From the NCBI GenBank assembly GCA_049999805.1, contig JBNGIO010006345.1:1-64000 (forward strand): 64,000 nucleotides of DNA. Reading direction: 5' to 3'. A model generated the notes under the pieces. That model had not been told where the DNA came from. It was given only the letters and a program-made list of their open reading frames with translations, and did not search any database. Each line of letters begins with the position of its first letter. The stretch's first letter is position 1. Positions 1-10,983 of this stretch are shown here, in pieces. Source of the stretch: Folioceros fuciformis. Lineage: Eukaryota > Anthocerotophyta > Anthocerotopsida > Anthocerotales. Position numbers and translations under genes: made by a program.

Positions 1-200
1 CACAATGGCGAGGCTATGGGTACAGCACAATGGCGAGGCTATGGGTACAGCACAATGGCGAGGCTATGGGTACAGCACAATGGCGAGGCTATGGGTACAG
101 CACAATGGCGAGGCTATGGGTACAGCACAATGGCGAGGCTATGGGTACAGCACAATGGCGAGGCTATGGGTACAGCACAATGGCGAGGCTATGGGTATGG
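1..200. repeat. 25-bp tandem minisatellite, 8 copies
   Basis: Seven perfect copies of a 25-base unit starting cacaatggcgaggctatggg are followed by an eighth that decays after about 197. The array starts at the window edge, so its true length is unknown. Because 25 is not a multiple of three, all three frames stay open with a 75-base period. This produces spurious repetitive reading frames rather than a gene. Confidence 0.97.
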
Positions 201-460
201 TCAGCATTGCCCACAGCCTCGGGTTTAACACTTGCAGCAACTCTGACAGGCTTCACGTTGCCCCCGGTCCCTCCTGCTGCAATCTCTGTCATCCTCTGCT
301 TCAGGATTTTGCAGTCCCCTTTGCACCGCCGCATTTTGCGAGAGTTGGCGTCAATTCTATAGATCTCTCGACTTCATGTTTGTTCGACATTCCATCTTCA
401 CGAGTGCGTGATGTAGAGATGTGCGTCGATTTCGATTTTGTGGCGGATGCGTGTGTGACC
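201..460. other. unannotated spacer
   Basis: Unique-looking sequence between the minisatellite and the first arm of the fold-back element. No coding or RNA feature is supported here. Confidence 0.5.
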
Positions 461-919
461 TCATGCCAAGAATGCAGTTTCAGAATTTGTAGGCTGCCGG
501 CTGTTGCTGATGGTCTTGATCAAGACTCGAGAGGTGAACCCGACGGAACATCGCAGCTGCATTGTCGGTTTGGAGATTTGAATTCGGTAAATGGCTTCAT
601 CACCGGTATCTTTGTAGCTTGGAACGCTACTCGCCTCCTTTGAAGGAGGTGACACTCAAGAGCTGAGTCGCCGCTGCGCGTGAGTGATCGTTTTTTATTT
701 ATTCGGAAAGGCTGTGTGCGAGGTACGAAGTTTGAAGCTGCACGTTTCAACGGACTTCGGCTTTCTGGCAGAGAGATTACTTGTTGTGTCTTGCTCATCC
801 TCATCTTGAAACATCTCATTTGATCGCAAGTAATTTTGCGACATGACTAGTACATGAATGAACGATCTGTCTCTATTCTTGCAGCTGTGGATTACATATT
901 TGAAAACTGCGGTATATGG

Positions 920-1490
920 TCATGAATCGCGATGGGATATTGCTGTTGGTTTGCTGGTTTGAGGGTCTGGATTTTGGCAGATGGCTTCATCATCGGCATT
1001 TCCCCAGCCTAGAGCTAGCACTAGAGAAGTGAGTTCTCACTGCGTCTGTTATCGTTTCCCTTCCTGTTCAAAAAGCATGTGTAAATGAGGTTCAATACCT
1101 GGACATCTCAGTGGTCTTTCAACATAACTGAGAACGTAGTTGTGGTCTTCCTCGTCCTCGTCTCAAAGCTTATGACCTGACCTCATGTTTGCGATGACTA
1201 AAAGTTGAATTGAACGATCCATCTATTTTATCGAATTTGCGATTTTTGCGGTATGTCAAAATTGGGTCATATCCACTTGGGGGACTATTCGAACCCACTG
1301 GATTCGTCGAAGATTCTTGGGAGTCCTCTACTTTCTTTGATTTTGCATTGTTGAACGTTGCTGAGCGTTACAGCCCAACTGTTGTTGACAGCTTCACTCT
1401 CCGTCAACGCAGCACATCTAACCCGTATTGTCTAGCCACGCTTGACGAAATCAATTCTGTTTCTTGATCCGTGAGATTTGTGTTGGTAGG
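920..1490 (+). repeat. dispersed direct repeat, copy 1
   Basis: About 570 bp that recurs in the same orientation at about 3268-3840 with scattered substitutions. Shared landmarks are the segment around 930-1006 (against 3275-3355), the one around 1260-1340 (against 3605-3690), and the terminal block 1388-1480 (against 3738-3830). This copy lies inside the fold-back element and the second lies outside it, so the two repeat families are interleaved. Confidence 0.8.
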
Positions 1491-1600
1491 AATTTCACCA
1501 TGGCAATGAGCATCGAAATGTAGCACTCCTGATAACACAAGCCGGGAAGGTCTACTCCTGCGGTAGCCCTAACGTGGACTACATGGTGGATAAGCATTTA
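1380..1600 (+). pseudogene. captured gene fragment, RCC1-like, copy 1
   Basis: From about 1511 one frame reads NEHRNVALLITQAGKVYSCG followed by SPNVDY. The part ITQAGKVYSCG resembles the core of an RCC1-type propeller repeat. The frame has no start and is cut by the assembly gap at 1631. A near copy follows at about 1803-2020. This looks like a host gene fragment carried inside the repeat, not an active gene. The RCC1 resemblance rests on a short motif only. Confidence 0.4.
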
Positions 1601-1630
1601 CGCTCGTTCCCGCCCGTCTCTGTGAGCCAA

Positions 1631-1730
1631 NNNNNNNNNNNNNNNNNNNNNNNNNNNNNNNNNNNNNNNNNNNNNNNNNNNNNNNNNNNNNNNNNNNNNN
1701 NNNNNNNNNNNNNNNNNNNNNNNNNNNNNN
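1631..1730. other. assembly gap (100 N)
   Basis: A run of 100 undetermined bases lies inside the fold-back element between two copies of a direct repeat, a typical place for an assembly to break. Reading frames crossing it are meaningless. Confidence 1.
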
Positions 1731-1802
1731 CCGGGCGCCAAGCCCCTGGCCGTCCCACATGGGCACCTGCACCTTCGTGTAGGGCACGAGCACGGCCTAC
1801 TG

Positions 1803-2025
1803 TTGACATCTTCACTCTCCGTCAACGCAGCACATCTAACCCGTGTTGTCTAGCCTCGCTTGACGAAATCAATTCTGTTTCTTGATCCGTGAGATTTGTG
1901 TTAGCAGGGTTTCCACCACGGCAATGAGCATGGAAACGCAGCACTCCTGATAATACAAGCCGGGAAGGTCTATTCCTACGGTAGCCCTAACGTGGACTAC
2001 GTGGTGGAAAAGCACTTACGCCCCT
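1803..2025 (+). repeat. second copy of the 1380-1600 segment
   Basis: Repeats 1380-1600 in the same orientation at high identity. The captured coding-like stretch is conserved with replacements (NEHGNAALLIIQAGKVYSYG). The two copies flank the 100-N gap, so part of this duplication could be an assembly effect. The nucleotide differences argue for a genuine repeat. Confidence 0.8.
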
Positions 2026-2689
2026 CCCCCCCCGGGGGCAGGCCCTCGGCCGCCCGAGCGGCGGGAATGTGAGGCCCCCGGTTGCCCCGCATGGGGGTGC
2101 AGGCCGCCAAGTGGGAATGCTAGGCCCCCGGCCGCCGCGCACAGGGGCGCAGGCACCTGTGCGGGGGACGACACAGCACGCGCACGGCCTGGCGCCCCCA
2201 CGCGGCAAGGTGCCAGGCGTCGACGAAGCGCCGGAGCGCATGGCCACGTAGTTTTCAAATCTGTAATCCACAGCTGCAAGAATAGAGACAGATCGTTCAT
2301 TCACGTGCCAGTCATGTCGCAAAATTACTTGCGATCAAGAAAGATGTTCCAAGAAGAGGACGAGCAAGACACAACAAGTAATCTCTCTGCCAGAAAGCTG
2401 AAGTCCGCTGAAACGTGCAGGTTCGAAATTCGTACCCGCGCATAGCCTTTCTAAACAAATAAAAAACGATCACTCACGCGCAACGGTGACTCAGCTCTCG
2501 AGTGTCACCTCCTTCAAAGAAGGCAAGTAGCATTCCAAGCTACAAAGATGCCGGTGATGAAGCCATTTACCGAATCCAAATCTCCAAATCGACAATGCAG
2601 CTATGATGTCCCGTAGGCTTCACCTCTGGAGTCTCGATCAAGACCATCAACAGAAGCCGGCAGCCTACATATTCTGAAACTGCATTCAT

Positions 2690-3180
2690 GGCAAGAGGTC
2701 ACAAAGGCCGCCCAGCTAACTTCGTGCAGGTCGGCTGGGGCCTAATGCCCCCGCGTCCCCCTGGCGGCCTACGCCCCCGTGCGGGGCGGCGGGGGGATGC
2801 ACTGCTTGAAGACGACGCGGATGCGGACGTAATCGACTTGGCAGGGCTTCACGCAACCCTAGCTGAGGAGGGCATGAGCACGCTCAAGTTGAAACGAGTG
2901 CGCTTGGACCCACCGGCATTGACAGGGCTCAGTGGGTTGATAGCAAAGTTCGAGGGCAGCACCGAGATGTCCGTCACAATCTTCCATTCGGGNNNNNNNN
3001 NNCGTGTGGTCGTGCTAGGACCAGCATCGCGCGAGCAGCAGAATGGTGCGTTAGGGGCCTGGCACCCTCGGTGCCTAGGCGATCCACGCCCTTGCGCCCT
3101 CTGGTGTGGATGAAGGTCAATATTCCAACGTGGACTATTTGACGAACGTGTTAGAAGAGTTGCAGGAAGATCATTAACTT
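2690..3180 (+). pseudogene. decayed coding-like fragment, unrecognised
   Basis: An open frame from 2688 includes the acidic stretch LEDDADADVIDLAGLHATL and runs to the 10-N gap at 2993-3002. After the gap a short frame ending at about 3177 again contains SNVDY, which also occurs in the RCC1-like fragments. Composition is gene-like but no family was recognised. It is broken by the gap and embedded in repeats, so I treat it as a relic. Confidence 0.3.
2993..3002. other. assembly gap (10 N)
   Basis: Ten undetermined bases inside repeat-derived sequence. Confidence 1.
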
Positions 3181-3267
3181 ATAGTTTAAACACTTGAAGG
3201 AATGCAATATCAAGAGCGGGAGCAAGAGGAGCAAGTTGCAGGAGTAGGAGCAAGAGCAAGAGGATTG

Positions 3268-3840
3268 CTCACGAATCGCGATGAGATATTGTTGTTGGTT
3301 TGCTGGTTTGAGGGTCTGGATTTCGGCAAATGGCGTCATCATCGGCATTTCCCCGACTTAGAGCTGACATGGAGAAGTGAGTTCTCGCTCCATTCGTTAT
3401 CGTTTCTCTTCCTATTCAGAAAGCATGTGTAAATGAGGTTCAATAGCCGGACATCTCAGCGTCCTTTCAACATACCTAAGAACGTAGTTGTAGTCTTCCT
3501 CATCCTCGTCTCAAAGCTTATGACCTGACCACATGTTTGCGATGACTGAAAGTTGAAAGAAACGATCCATCTGGTTTGTCGAATTTGTGATTTTTGTTGT
3601 GTGTCAAAATTGGGTCATATCCACTTGGGGGAGTGTTCAAACCGACTGGATCAATTGAAGATCTTTATGAGTCCTCTACTTTCTTTGATTTTGCGTTGTT
3701 AATCCTTGCTAAGTGTTATGGTCGAACTCTATAATAGCTTCACTCTCCGTCAACACAGCACATCTAACCCGTGTTGTCTGACCACGCTTGATGAAATCAA
3801 TTCTATTTCATGATCCGTGAGATTTGTGTTGGTAGGATTT
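3268..3840 (+). repeat. dispersed direct repeat, copy 2
   Basis: Second copy of the 920-1490 repeat, same orientation, with point differences and small indels. It ends near 3840, where similarity to copy 1 stops. Confidence 0.8.
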
Positions 3841-5450
3841 TCCTCAATGACCTATTCCAGGGAGTGTGATTTGAGGCCGAGCTTGTAAAAAGTCCAATCA
3901 TTGTCATCTGCATCGAAACGCAGTACCGCTAGTTGTGGTGTCAGTGGTCTGGTCTATGTGGTTTGGGATTCCAGCTATCATAGACTTTGGGATGAAGAAT
4001 CCTTACATTTAGATAGCTTTGCTAGTGTATGTTATACTAAGCCTACATCTACCATCTTCTTTGGTTGCAATTTTGATGAAACATGGGAGAGTCTTGTTCC
4101 TAGCTTTTTTGGCTGCCTTTTTTTCATCTAGTGTCCTTTATCTTGCATCATGCACTATGTGCATATATTCATGCCATGTTGCATCCTATTATTTGGATTC
4201 CATTACATCTAGTTTTAACCCTTTTTATAAGTGAGCTCAACAAACATAGCAAAATAATGACATTCTTTCTTATGATTATGCTATTCATTTTAGCAACTTT
4301 GTATTGTTCTTTGCTTATGATCATNNNNNNNNNNGCTTATGATCATGCTATTCATTTTAGCAACTTTGTATTGTTCTTTGCAGTACTAGGATCTATAGAG
4401 ATATAAACTCCCTGTCATAGGTATATGTTATTCTTTTATGTACTTTTAAATCATGAATAAAATATAAAGCTGCTTTAAATTGGAGCTCTTGACAGTTAAC
4501 CAGCTATAGTGTAAAGTACGCAGGGCTAGGTTTATGGAGGGCGGACCTCTCCATGATATACATAGGGGAATACAATTGGAAAGCAATGTGTCCATATTCC
4601 CCTACGTTTACCTGTCCCCTCACATTCAGACTTCATCGTTCCCAAAGAAAAGCAAAGAAAAGAGGGCAGTACAAGTGGTCAAGGCCAGAATGCTGGCTGA
4701 GTCAAGACAGTGGCAAAGGGTACAAATGTCTGCATCATGGACTGCAGAAAGGGTCTTGGTTGATGGCACTACATGTATTTCGGTACAGATGAGGCACGCA
4801 TGGTGTGGAGCCCCGACTCATAAATGCTCACCAAGTTTGACAGGTTGTCTCGCGGAGGCCTGGTGCTGTCTGCTGATTTCTGGTTGTACACTTCAGGCCA
4901 CGGATTCCCTGATCTCTGAAGGTCATGTAGCAGTTGTCTGCAAACGCCACACGCATTCCAGTGGGTTAAACCTGGGGCAGTTTATGGGTAGCATCAAGGA
5001 TTCATGAGAATGATTTGAAGGACGTCCCTCATTGCAAATCAGGGTCCCTGCATCCAACGAATATTGCACGTCTTCAGTTACATCTTCAAGGGCAAAGCGA
5101 GCAGGGAATGTACCTGTCCAGAATCCGGGTGCTCGGTGCGTATCCACCCATGAGTGAGAGGGGAACGTCACAAAGTGGAGACACTCCGGAGGGTGAAAAT
5201 CCATGGCTACATCACGAGGGTGCTGAAACGAGCTCCAGACTGCTACGCAAATTGTAGAAGGGTTTCTCACGATGGGCATGTGTCTGCCGATCGGCAATGT
5301 CTACGGGTATCAGGATCAGGGGCAAGAAGAAAAAGGAATCCCTGTTTCTGGTGACTCACGTCTGAAGATCATCGATAGGCTCAAAGGGAGAATCTGTTGC
5401 ACAGCTTTGCCAGCATTCCTCCTGCCTGCCTGCTGAATCTGCCGCTAACT
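3841..5450. other. intergenic, no supported gene
   Basis: T-rich to mixed sequence with a 10-N gap at 4325-4334. Open frames at 4534-5007 (+) and 4923-5297 (-) overlap on opposite strands and match no family I recognise. Nothing here is called as a gene. Confidence 0.5.
4265..4384 (+). repeat. duplicated contig ends around a 10-N gap
   Basis: About 50 bases ending at 4324 recur almost identically from 4335 (gcttatgatcatgctattca onward), with only the 10 N between. The pattern is that of two overlapping contig ends joined without merging. It is probably an assembly artefact, not a biological tandem duplication. Confidence 0.8.
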
Positions 5451-5454
5451 CTTT

Positions 5455-5725
5455 CCAGCTACATCTGGAGCAAACGCTTCTGAGCTGAATTTCGAGCAAG
5501 CGCTTCCCAGCTGCATCCTGAACAAACACTTCCTGGCGAACGCTTCTCACCTGCATTCTGAGCAAACGCTTTCCCAGCTGGATCCTAAGCAAACGACTTC
5601 CCTGCTGAATCCTGAGCAAACGCTTTCCCAGCTGAGTCCTGAACACAGGCTTCCCCTTCTGAAGCTTCAGCAAACGCTTCCTCGCAAACGCTTCTCAATT
5701 GCATCCTGAGCAAACCCTTCCCGGC
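5455..5725. repeat. degenerate ~30-bp minisatellite upstream of HCF164
   Basis: About nine imperfect units of the type gctgaatcctgagcaaacgc plus tttccca follow each other. The minus frame stays open across the array and reads as repeated RLLRIQ-like blocks. That is a by-product of the repeat, not a protein. The array ends about 130 bp before the HCF164 start codon, so it lies in the promoter or 5' leader. Confidence 0.8.
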
Positions 5726-5853
5726 TACGTATCGCATCGAACGACGGTAACTTGGATGACGCATAAGACCCTAACGGCAGCGCATTGCTGGAGGCAGGCC
5801 GTCGACATATGTGTACGTAGCTCATTCCGGAAGGTGAAGGGAGCGGAGATTCA

Positions 5854-7008
5854 ATGGCGTCTGTCATGGCCTCCGTCTTGCCGGCCGTGCAGCTGTGCTG
5901 CCACTCGCAATTCTCAGCGGCGAGATATCCAGGCGTGAGGAGACAACCAAGCGTGATGAAAGCGGGTGGAGGGAGCAGCAGTCTTCAGCTGGTAGGCACG
6001 GTTCAGCAGGCGCGAGCTCACCACGCTGCAAAATGGAGATTCGCAGCTCAGGCCGTCCCTTCAGGAGATGAAGTACGTCTCATCTTGGCTTTGGTTTACG
6101 CATGGCTTGGCTGGGATGCGATCGGATGGGTTCGACTGTGGGATATGTTTGTTGAGGCGCGTTTCTCGATACAGCAAGCGGCAGCAGGTGATGAAGCCGG
6201 CGAGAGTGCAAATGCAGCTGGAGCTGCATCGAAAGATGAAGCTGAAGCCGCAGAGCCTGTGGTTGAGTCTGCTTCTTCCTACCAGGAGGGGCCTAGCAAG
6301 AGGAGCAACCAGATCTTAGCCCTCGCTTCCTGTGCTGTTGCCGTGAGTCTGTTCCTGGCACCCCGGCTCATCAGTGCGGGCCCGGATTTGGGCCAGCTTG
6401 CTGCGGCAGCTGTTCCCTATGAGGAGGTGAGGTGAGTCTTGTGTGCCTGGTTGCACACATGGTGCCATAACAGTGGCCTCATTTTGGAAACCCTCTGGTG
6501 GTGTGGTGTGCAGGCTCTCAGCAATGGACGGCCAACGGTTCTAGAATTCTACGCCGACTGGTGCGAGGTGTGCCGAGAGATGGCCCGGGATGTGTATGGT
6601 GTGGAGCAGGAGTACAAGTGAGTCTCATGTTGTGAGAGCTCTACCCTGCTGTCCATGCAATGAAGGCTAAGACATACTCGTCTCTTCGCTCTTTCTCATG
6701 CCCGTTCTCATCCGTTTCCCAGGGACCAGGTGAACTTCGTCATGCTTAACGTGGACAACACCAAATGGGAGCAGGAACTGGACGAGTTTGGCGTGGAAGG
6801 CATTCCACACTTCACCTTTCTGGACGGCCAAGGGAACGAAGAGGGGAACATTGTGGGAAGGATGCCCAAAACCTTCCTCGTTGAAAACTTACGAGCGTTA
6901 CTCCAAGGTGATCCCAACCTGCCTCACACCAGACTTGTCGGTCGCTTCTCAGACGCAGCAACTTCCAAACCCAAGGGTAGTCCCCAGGACCCTCGTGCCC
7001 ATTCGTAG
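5854..7008 (+). CDS. HCF164: thylakoid thioredoxin-like protein HCF164
   Basis: Membrane-anchored thioredoxin-like protein of the thylakoid lumen, needed in angiosperms for cytochrome b6f assembly, where it passes reducing power across the membrane. Likely exons are 5854-6072, 6175-6426, 6514-6617 and 6723-7008, giving 286 aa; phases agree at every junction. Intron 1 (102 nt) is optional because reading through it also stays open. The N-terminus is Ala/Ser-rich and transit-peptide-like. An acidic Ala/Glu linker and a membrane segment at about residues 120-137 follow. The redox motif is FYADWCEVC in exon 3. Exon 4 has [20 protein letters not shown] and the cis-Pro site GIPHF, nearly identical to the Arabidopsis protein. 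The start is the first ATG of the frame. A minisatellite lies directly upstream. Family identity is secure; the first intron is inferred. Confidence 0.93.
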
Positions 7009-7879
7009 ATCATCAGACAGGCCTACCTCCTTCCTTCTCTCCCTCTCTGTTCTTTCCACCGAAAATGCTTCACCCACAGCATCCAGGCGGCGTAGCAAGT
7101 CCACCAGCTGCCCTTGCAGGGTCTTATCAGACCTCAGACATTTTTTTTAGAGGAGACTCCCTGGCCTGGCGAATTGGGGCAAGTCTTGGCACCGAGCGTG
7201 CAGATCGATGTACATACTGTACTGTTAGACCAAACTGATTGAAATCCTCATCACTCCTGTTTCCACGGTAAAAAAAGTTCCCGTTTGCTTTCCTGTGGAA
7301 GACGGCAACAGGGAGCTTCAGCAGTGGTGGGCTGTCCAACTCCGTTGCGGCCTAAGAATGCCTTTCAAGCAATTTGAGAGGTGGTCCACACTGAACAGAA
7401 GCTGGTGTTGGATGAATCCGTCGAAGAGGACGAACGAAAGAACAAAACTCCGCAAGGAAAGGAGCAGAAAACAAGGGTGATCATCCACCATGGAGTGAGC
7501 TTAGAAATCCGCCCAAAACAATATGCCGCCCTGTTGTCGGCAATGCCAAATGCATGCAGCCAAGAGACTGGGTAAGAGACCTATGAAGGCGGTCGACCAC
7601 CATGGAAATCCGTCCAACGATGAACGGTAGCAAGATAAACATCGGCAGGAAGGATGGTCATGCTCGACAGGATCTGCCCCACTTGCTGTCCCGGCCTCTG
7701 TCTGGCCGACTCCAAGATACCTTTCCCAAAGGGGACGTCATACCTGAAGGCACCTCGGAAACAGTAGTCCAGTCTAAGGAATCTATACGTGATTGCCCCT
7801 ACAAAGAAGGTGGGAGTCACCCTAGTGTCTGCAGACAGACAGGACTTCAGGAGATCTGCCCATCACCATCCGCGAGGCA
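7009..7879. other. intergenic, HCF164 to P450
   Basis: About 870 bp of mixed composition that should hold the HCF164 3' UTR and the P450 promoter. The short open frames on both strands show no recognisable domain. Confidence 0.6.
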
Positions 7880-9865
7880 ATGGGGAATTCGAGTGAATGT
7901 GTTGAAGGCTCTCAAGGTGGAGCCTGGGTGGTATACGCGACGGGCATAGCCGCCGCTTTCGGGGTTTTGATTGTTCTCGCGGGAAAGCTGGGGTCGAGGA
8001 AGCTGCGGCTTCCTCCTAGTCCTCCCGGGCTCCCGCTGCTGGGCAATCTGTCCGTGCTGAGCTCACCGAGTCTCCATGTCACCTTCACCGAAATTGCCAA
8101 GAATCTTGGCCCGATCTTCATGCTCCGGATCGGACCGACCAAGGCCATCGTCGTCTCCACTTCCGAGCTGGCCAAAGAGGTGCTCAAGACTCAGGACCAG
8201 ACCTTCGCTAACCGACCTCACAGCACAGCCAGACACAACCTCTTCTACGGTAATGACACCGTTGTTATGGGAAACTACGACGCTACCTACATTCATTTGA
8301 GGTAGGAAGTGCGGCCGATCCGGTAGCCAACAATTTTGCAGATCCGTGGCCGTCTGTTGGAAAAGTTGTGCATTGGAATATTTCAAGCAAAGTTCCTTGA
8401 TCATAAGAACGTGCCTAGGTAATGCAGAAAGATCATGACCTCCCAGCTCCTCAACTCCCAGCGGGTGGAAGAGTTTGCCAGTGTGCGGGTGGAGGAGCTT
8501 TCCAGTATGCTCAGGTCTATCTGGAAGGGCTGCAAACGCCAGGATCCCGATGGCGTGGACCTGCATCACATGATTTTCGTCTTCTCCTCCAACACCATGA
8601 CTCGCCTGCTCATGGGGAGGAGATGCTACGAGTACGAGGGTGTCCATGGCGGTGCACACGAGTCCCAAGAGGTGACGATCATGCATCGTGACCGGTCCTA
8701 AATCCGCATCCATAATTCCTGACGGGTGCCATTCCAGGTTCCATCCTGCTAACCCGTTGCCACTAAATGGAACCATGGCTCTCTTGCTCACCAGGCCCTC
8801 ATGTTCCGCAAGACTGTGGAGGCCTACCATTCCCTGACGGGCGCTCCCATCATAGGCGACTGGATCCCGCAGCTGAGTTTCCTGGACAGGATCAGAAACG
8901 TGAAAGCCGCCATGCGCAAAACCCGTGGCACCATGAGCGCGTACTTGGACAGGCTGATCCAAGACCGCAGGCTCCACAACAGCAAGAAAACGCAATCCAG
9001 CAACAACGACTTCCTGGACGTCCTGCTGTCTCTCCCGGGGGCCAAGGGTGCCAAGAGCCTGAGCGACAACGAGATCAAGTCCCTCTTCGTGGTGAGCATA
9101 TGCATAACTGTCCATTTCCATCCCGCGAGACCTTGTTTCCGATTCCGTGACCTCACTCTCGCACACTTTTCTCTCATCAACCGTGCCTCCCCCCTGCCTC
9201 GCCCCACCTCACCTCACCTAACCTGACCTCGCCTCCAGGAGCTGCTGGTGGCGGGATCCGAGACGGTGGCCGTCACAGTCGAGTGGGCATTATCAGAGCT
9301 GATCCGCAACCCAGACGTGATGGCCAAACTCCAACAAGAGGTGGACTCAGTGGTGGACCAATCCCGCGTGGTGGAGGAATCCGACGTGCGCAAAATGCCC
9401 TTCCTGCTCAACGTGGTGAAGGAGAGCTACCGGCTGCACGCCTCGGGAGCGATCCTGGTCCCGCACCGCTCCAGCAAAGCGTGCAAGGTCGGAGGCTACG
9501 ACATCCCCAAGGACACCATTACCTTCGTGAACGCATACGCCATCCACAGGGACGCCACCACCTGGCCGAACCCGCAGCAATTCGACCCTCACAGATTCTC
9601 AGTCCGAGACGTCTCGCACACCGGGCAGGACTTCGAGCTGCTGCCATTCGGAGCCGGCCGGCGAAGCTGCCCGGGAATGCCCCTTGGAGATGTGCTGGTG
9701 CTGCTCACCGTGGCTCGCCTGGTGCACATGTTCCACTGGTCTCTCCCGTACGCCGTGAACCCGCACCATCTGGACATGTCGGAGAAAGGCATCCTCAGCA
9801 TCGCCAGGCTCCACCATCTCTCGGCCGTGCCGTCTCCTCGTCTCCCTGACTCGCTCTACGACTAA
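7880..9865 (+). CDS. cytochrome P450, CYP71 clan (A-type)
   Basis: Heme-thiolate monooxygenase anchored in the ER. Exons 7880-8301, 8428-8671, 8795-9091 and 9239-9865 join in phase to give 529 aa, a normal P450 length. Landmarks in order: an N-terminal membrane anchor; the proline hinge LPPSPPGLPLLGN; the C-helix HLRKIM; the I-helix AGSET at about residues 326-330, where AGTDT or AGTET is usual; K-helix ESYR (E383, R386); FDPHRF; and the heme loop FGAGRRSCPG with the cysteine ligand at about 465. All catalytic landmarks are present, so the enzyme should be active. The pattern is that of plant A-type P450s, but the CYP family and substrate cannot be named from memory. Intron 3 falls just before the I-helix, a usual place in this clan. 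Confidence 0.93.
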
Positions 9866-10983
9866 GGTCGCACCCTCGCTTGTACAATATGAGCCTATCA
9901 TGGAATTCAATATTACTTTTTTCATATTTTAAATCACAAAATAAAAAATATATCTCAAATACTTATTTCACATCATGTAATTACCATCTATCTGACCTAC
10001 CTCTCTTTGTATGATATAAATATATAACCCTTTAATCTAGGGGTGAGAACTTTCTCAAACTAACTAACTATGTGACAATGGGAATTTTTGGATCTAATAC
10101 AAGGTAAGTTTAAAACGTGCCGATTCTTCACATGGAGCTTTTCATTGAATTTATGTGAAGATTTATATTGTATTTTTTTTGTAAGAAAATAAAAGTTAAA
10201 AAGAAAATAAAAAATAAACTTGTTATCATGTTGTGTGCAAAAGAGTCATATGATGCATCTTACATGATGTATAAAGTAGATAAAGATAGATTCAAGACAA
10301 ATAAATGAAGAAGATTTGATTAGGTTAATCTTTTCATAGCACAAGTCTTTGGAAGCATATAAAAGATTTTTCTCTCACACTAGTTTTTACGAACTTTTGC
10401 AATAATGCAATTCTGATTAATCTTTTTTGCTTGGAATTTGTGCAGCTTGATAGTCAAGCAGCTAAATTCCCTAGTTGTATTTCTTTCTTCCCATATGTTA
10501 TAACATAGATCTTTATTTTTATTTTTCTTCTTTTCTTGTCTTGTTTATGTTGTTATTTTTGCTCTAACATGAATGGAGGGCATTCTTGAAAATGTGAATG
10601 ATAACATGTAGTTTTAGTGATTGTATGTATGTGTCTATTACGTTCTTTCTTTCCTATAACTTTTCTTTTTCTCTATGTGTGTCAAGTGTTTGTGTCTTTT
10701 TCATTTCTTCATATCCCAGCCAATTCTTGTTCTTCATCAAACATCCCTTCTTTCTACATACCCAATTCTCAAACCCCAAATGCAAATGGACTTCCTCGAA
10801 AGGTTCTTACTCCAGTGCTAGCTATTTTCATGTTGTTAAGTTTAGGATATATCATCTATATCATTGTTTGTCAGCCTGTGTCTGAATTAGGCATCTTATA
10901 TTCTGGAGGTTTTGAAGATTTTGGAGACTAGCTAGTTCCTTATTGATTGGGTTGTGCTTTCAAATGTGTTTGTAAAATCATCT
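9866..10983. other. AT-rich intergenic region
   Basis: Strongly AT-rich, with oligo-A and oligo-T runs. A 104-codon frame at 10617-10931 ends with a hydrophobic stretch (LAIFMLLSLGYIIYIIV). It could be an upstream exon of the following gene or noise, and no family is recognised. Confidence 0.5.

Larger units (their letters stand above)
461..2705. mobile_element. fold-back element with ~450-bp inverted arms
   Basis: Bases about 461-908 recur as the reverse complement at about 2251-2705. Many long blocks match, for example the stretch around the purine run at 630-700 against 2460-2540, and the segment at 860-895 against 2255-2295. The arms enclose about 1.35 kb with a 100-N gap (1631-1730) and a very GC-rich patch (about 2020-2220). 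No transposase is visible, so this looks like a non-autonomous fold-back or long-TIR DNA element. Divergence between arms is modest but clear, so it is not an assembly palindrome. Confidence 0.75.

Noticed and set aside
1-200. CRISPR-like repeat array
   Set aside because: Units are contiguous without spacers and the context is a plant nuclear genome; it is a minisatellite.
1569-1825. Open frames across the 100-N gap
   Set aside because: They consist largely of undetermined residues; continuity across the gap is artificial.
1987-2322. GC-rich minus-strand frames of 94-111 codons
   Set aside because: Very high GC removes stop codons by chance; composition is Pro/Gly/Arg-rich with no domain, and it is overlapped by another open frame on the same strand.
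8063-9166. 367-codon minus-strand frame
   Set aside because: It lies antisense to P450 exons and introns; the plus strand carries all P450 landmarks and consistent splice phases.
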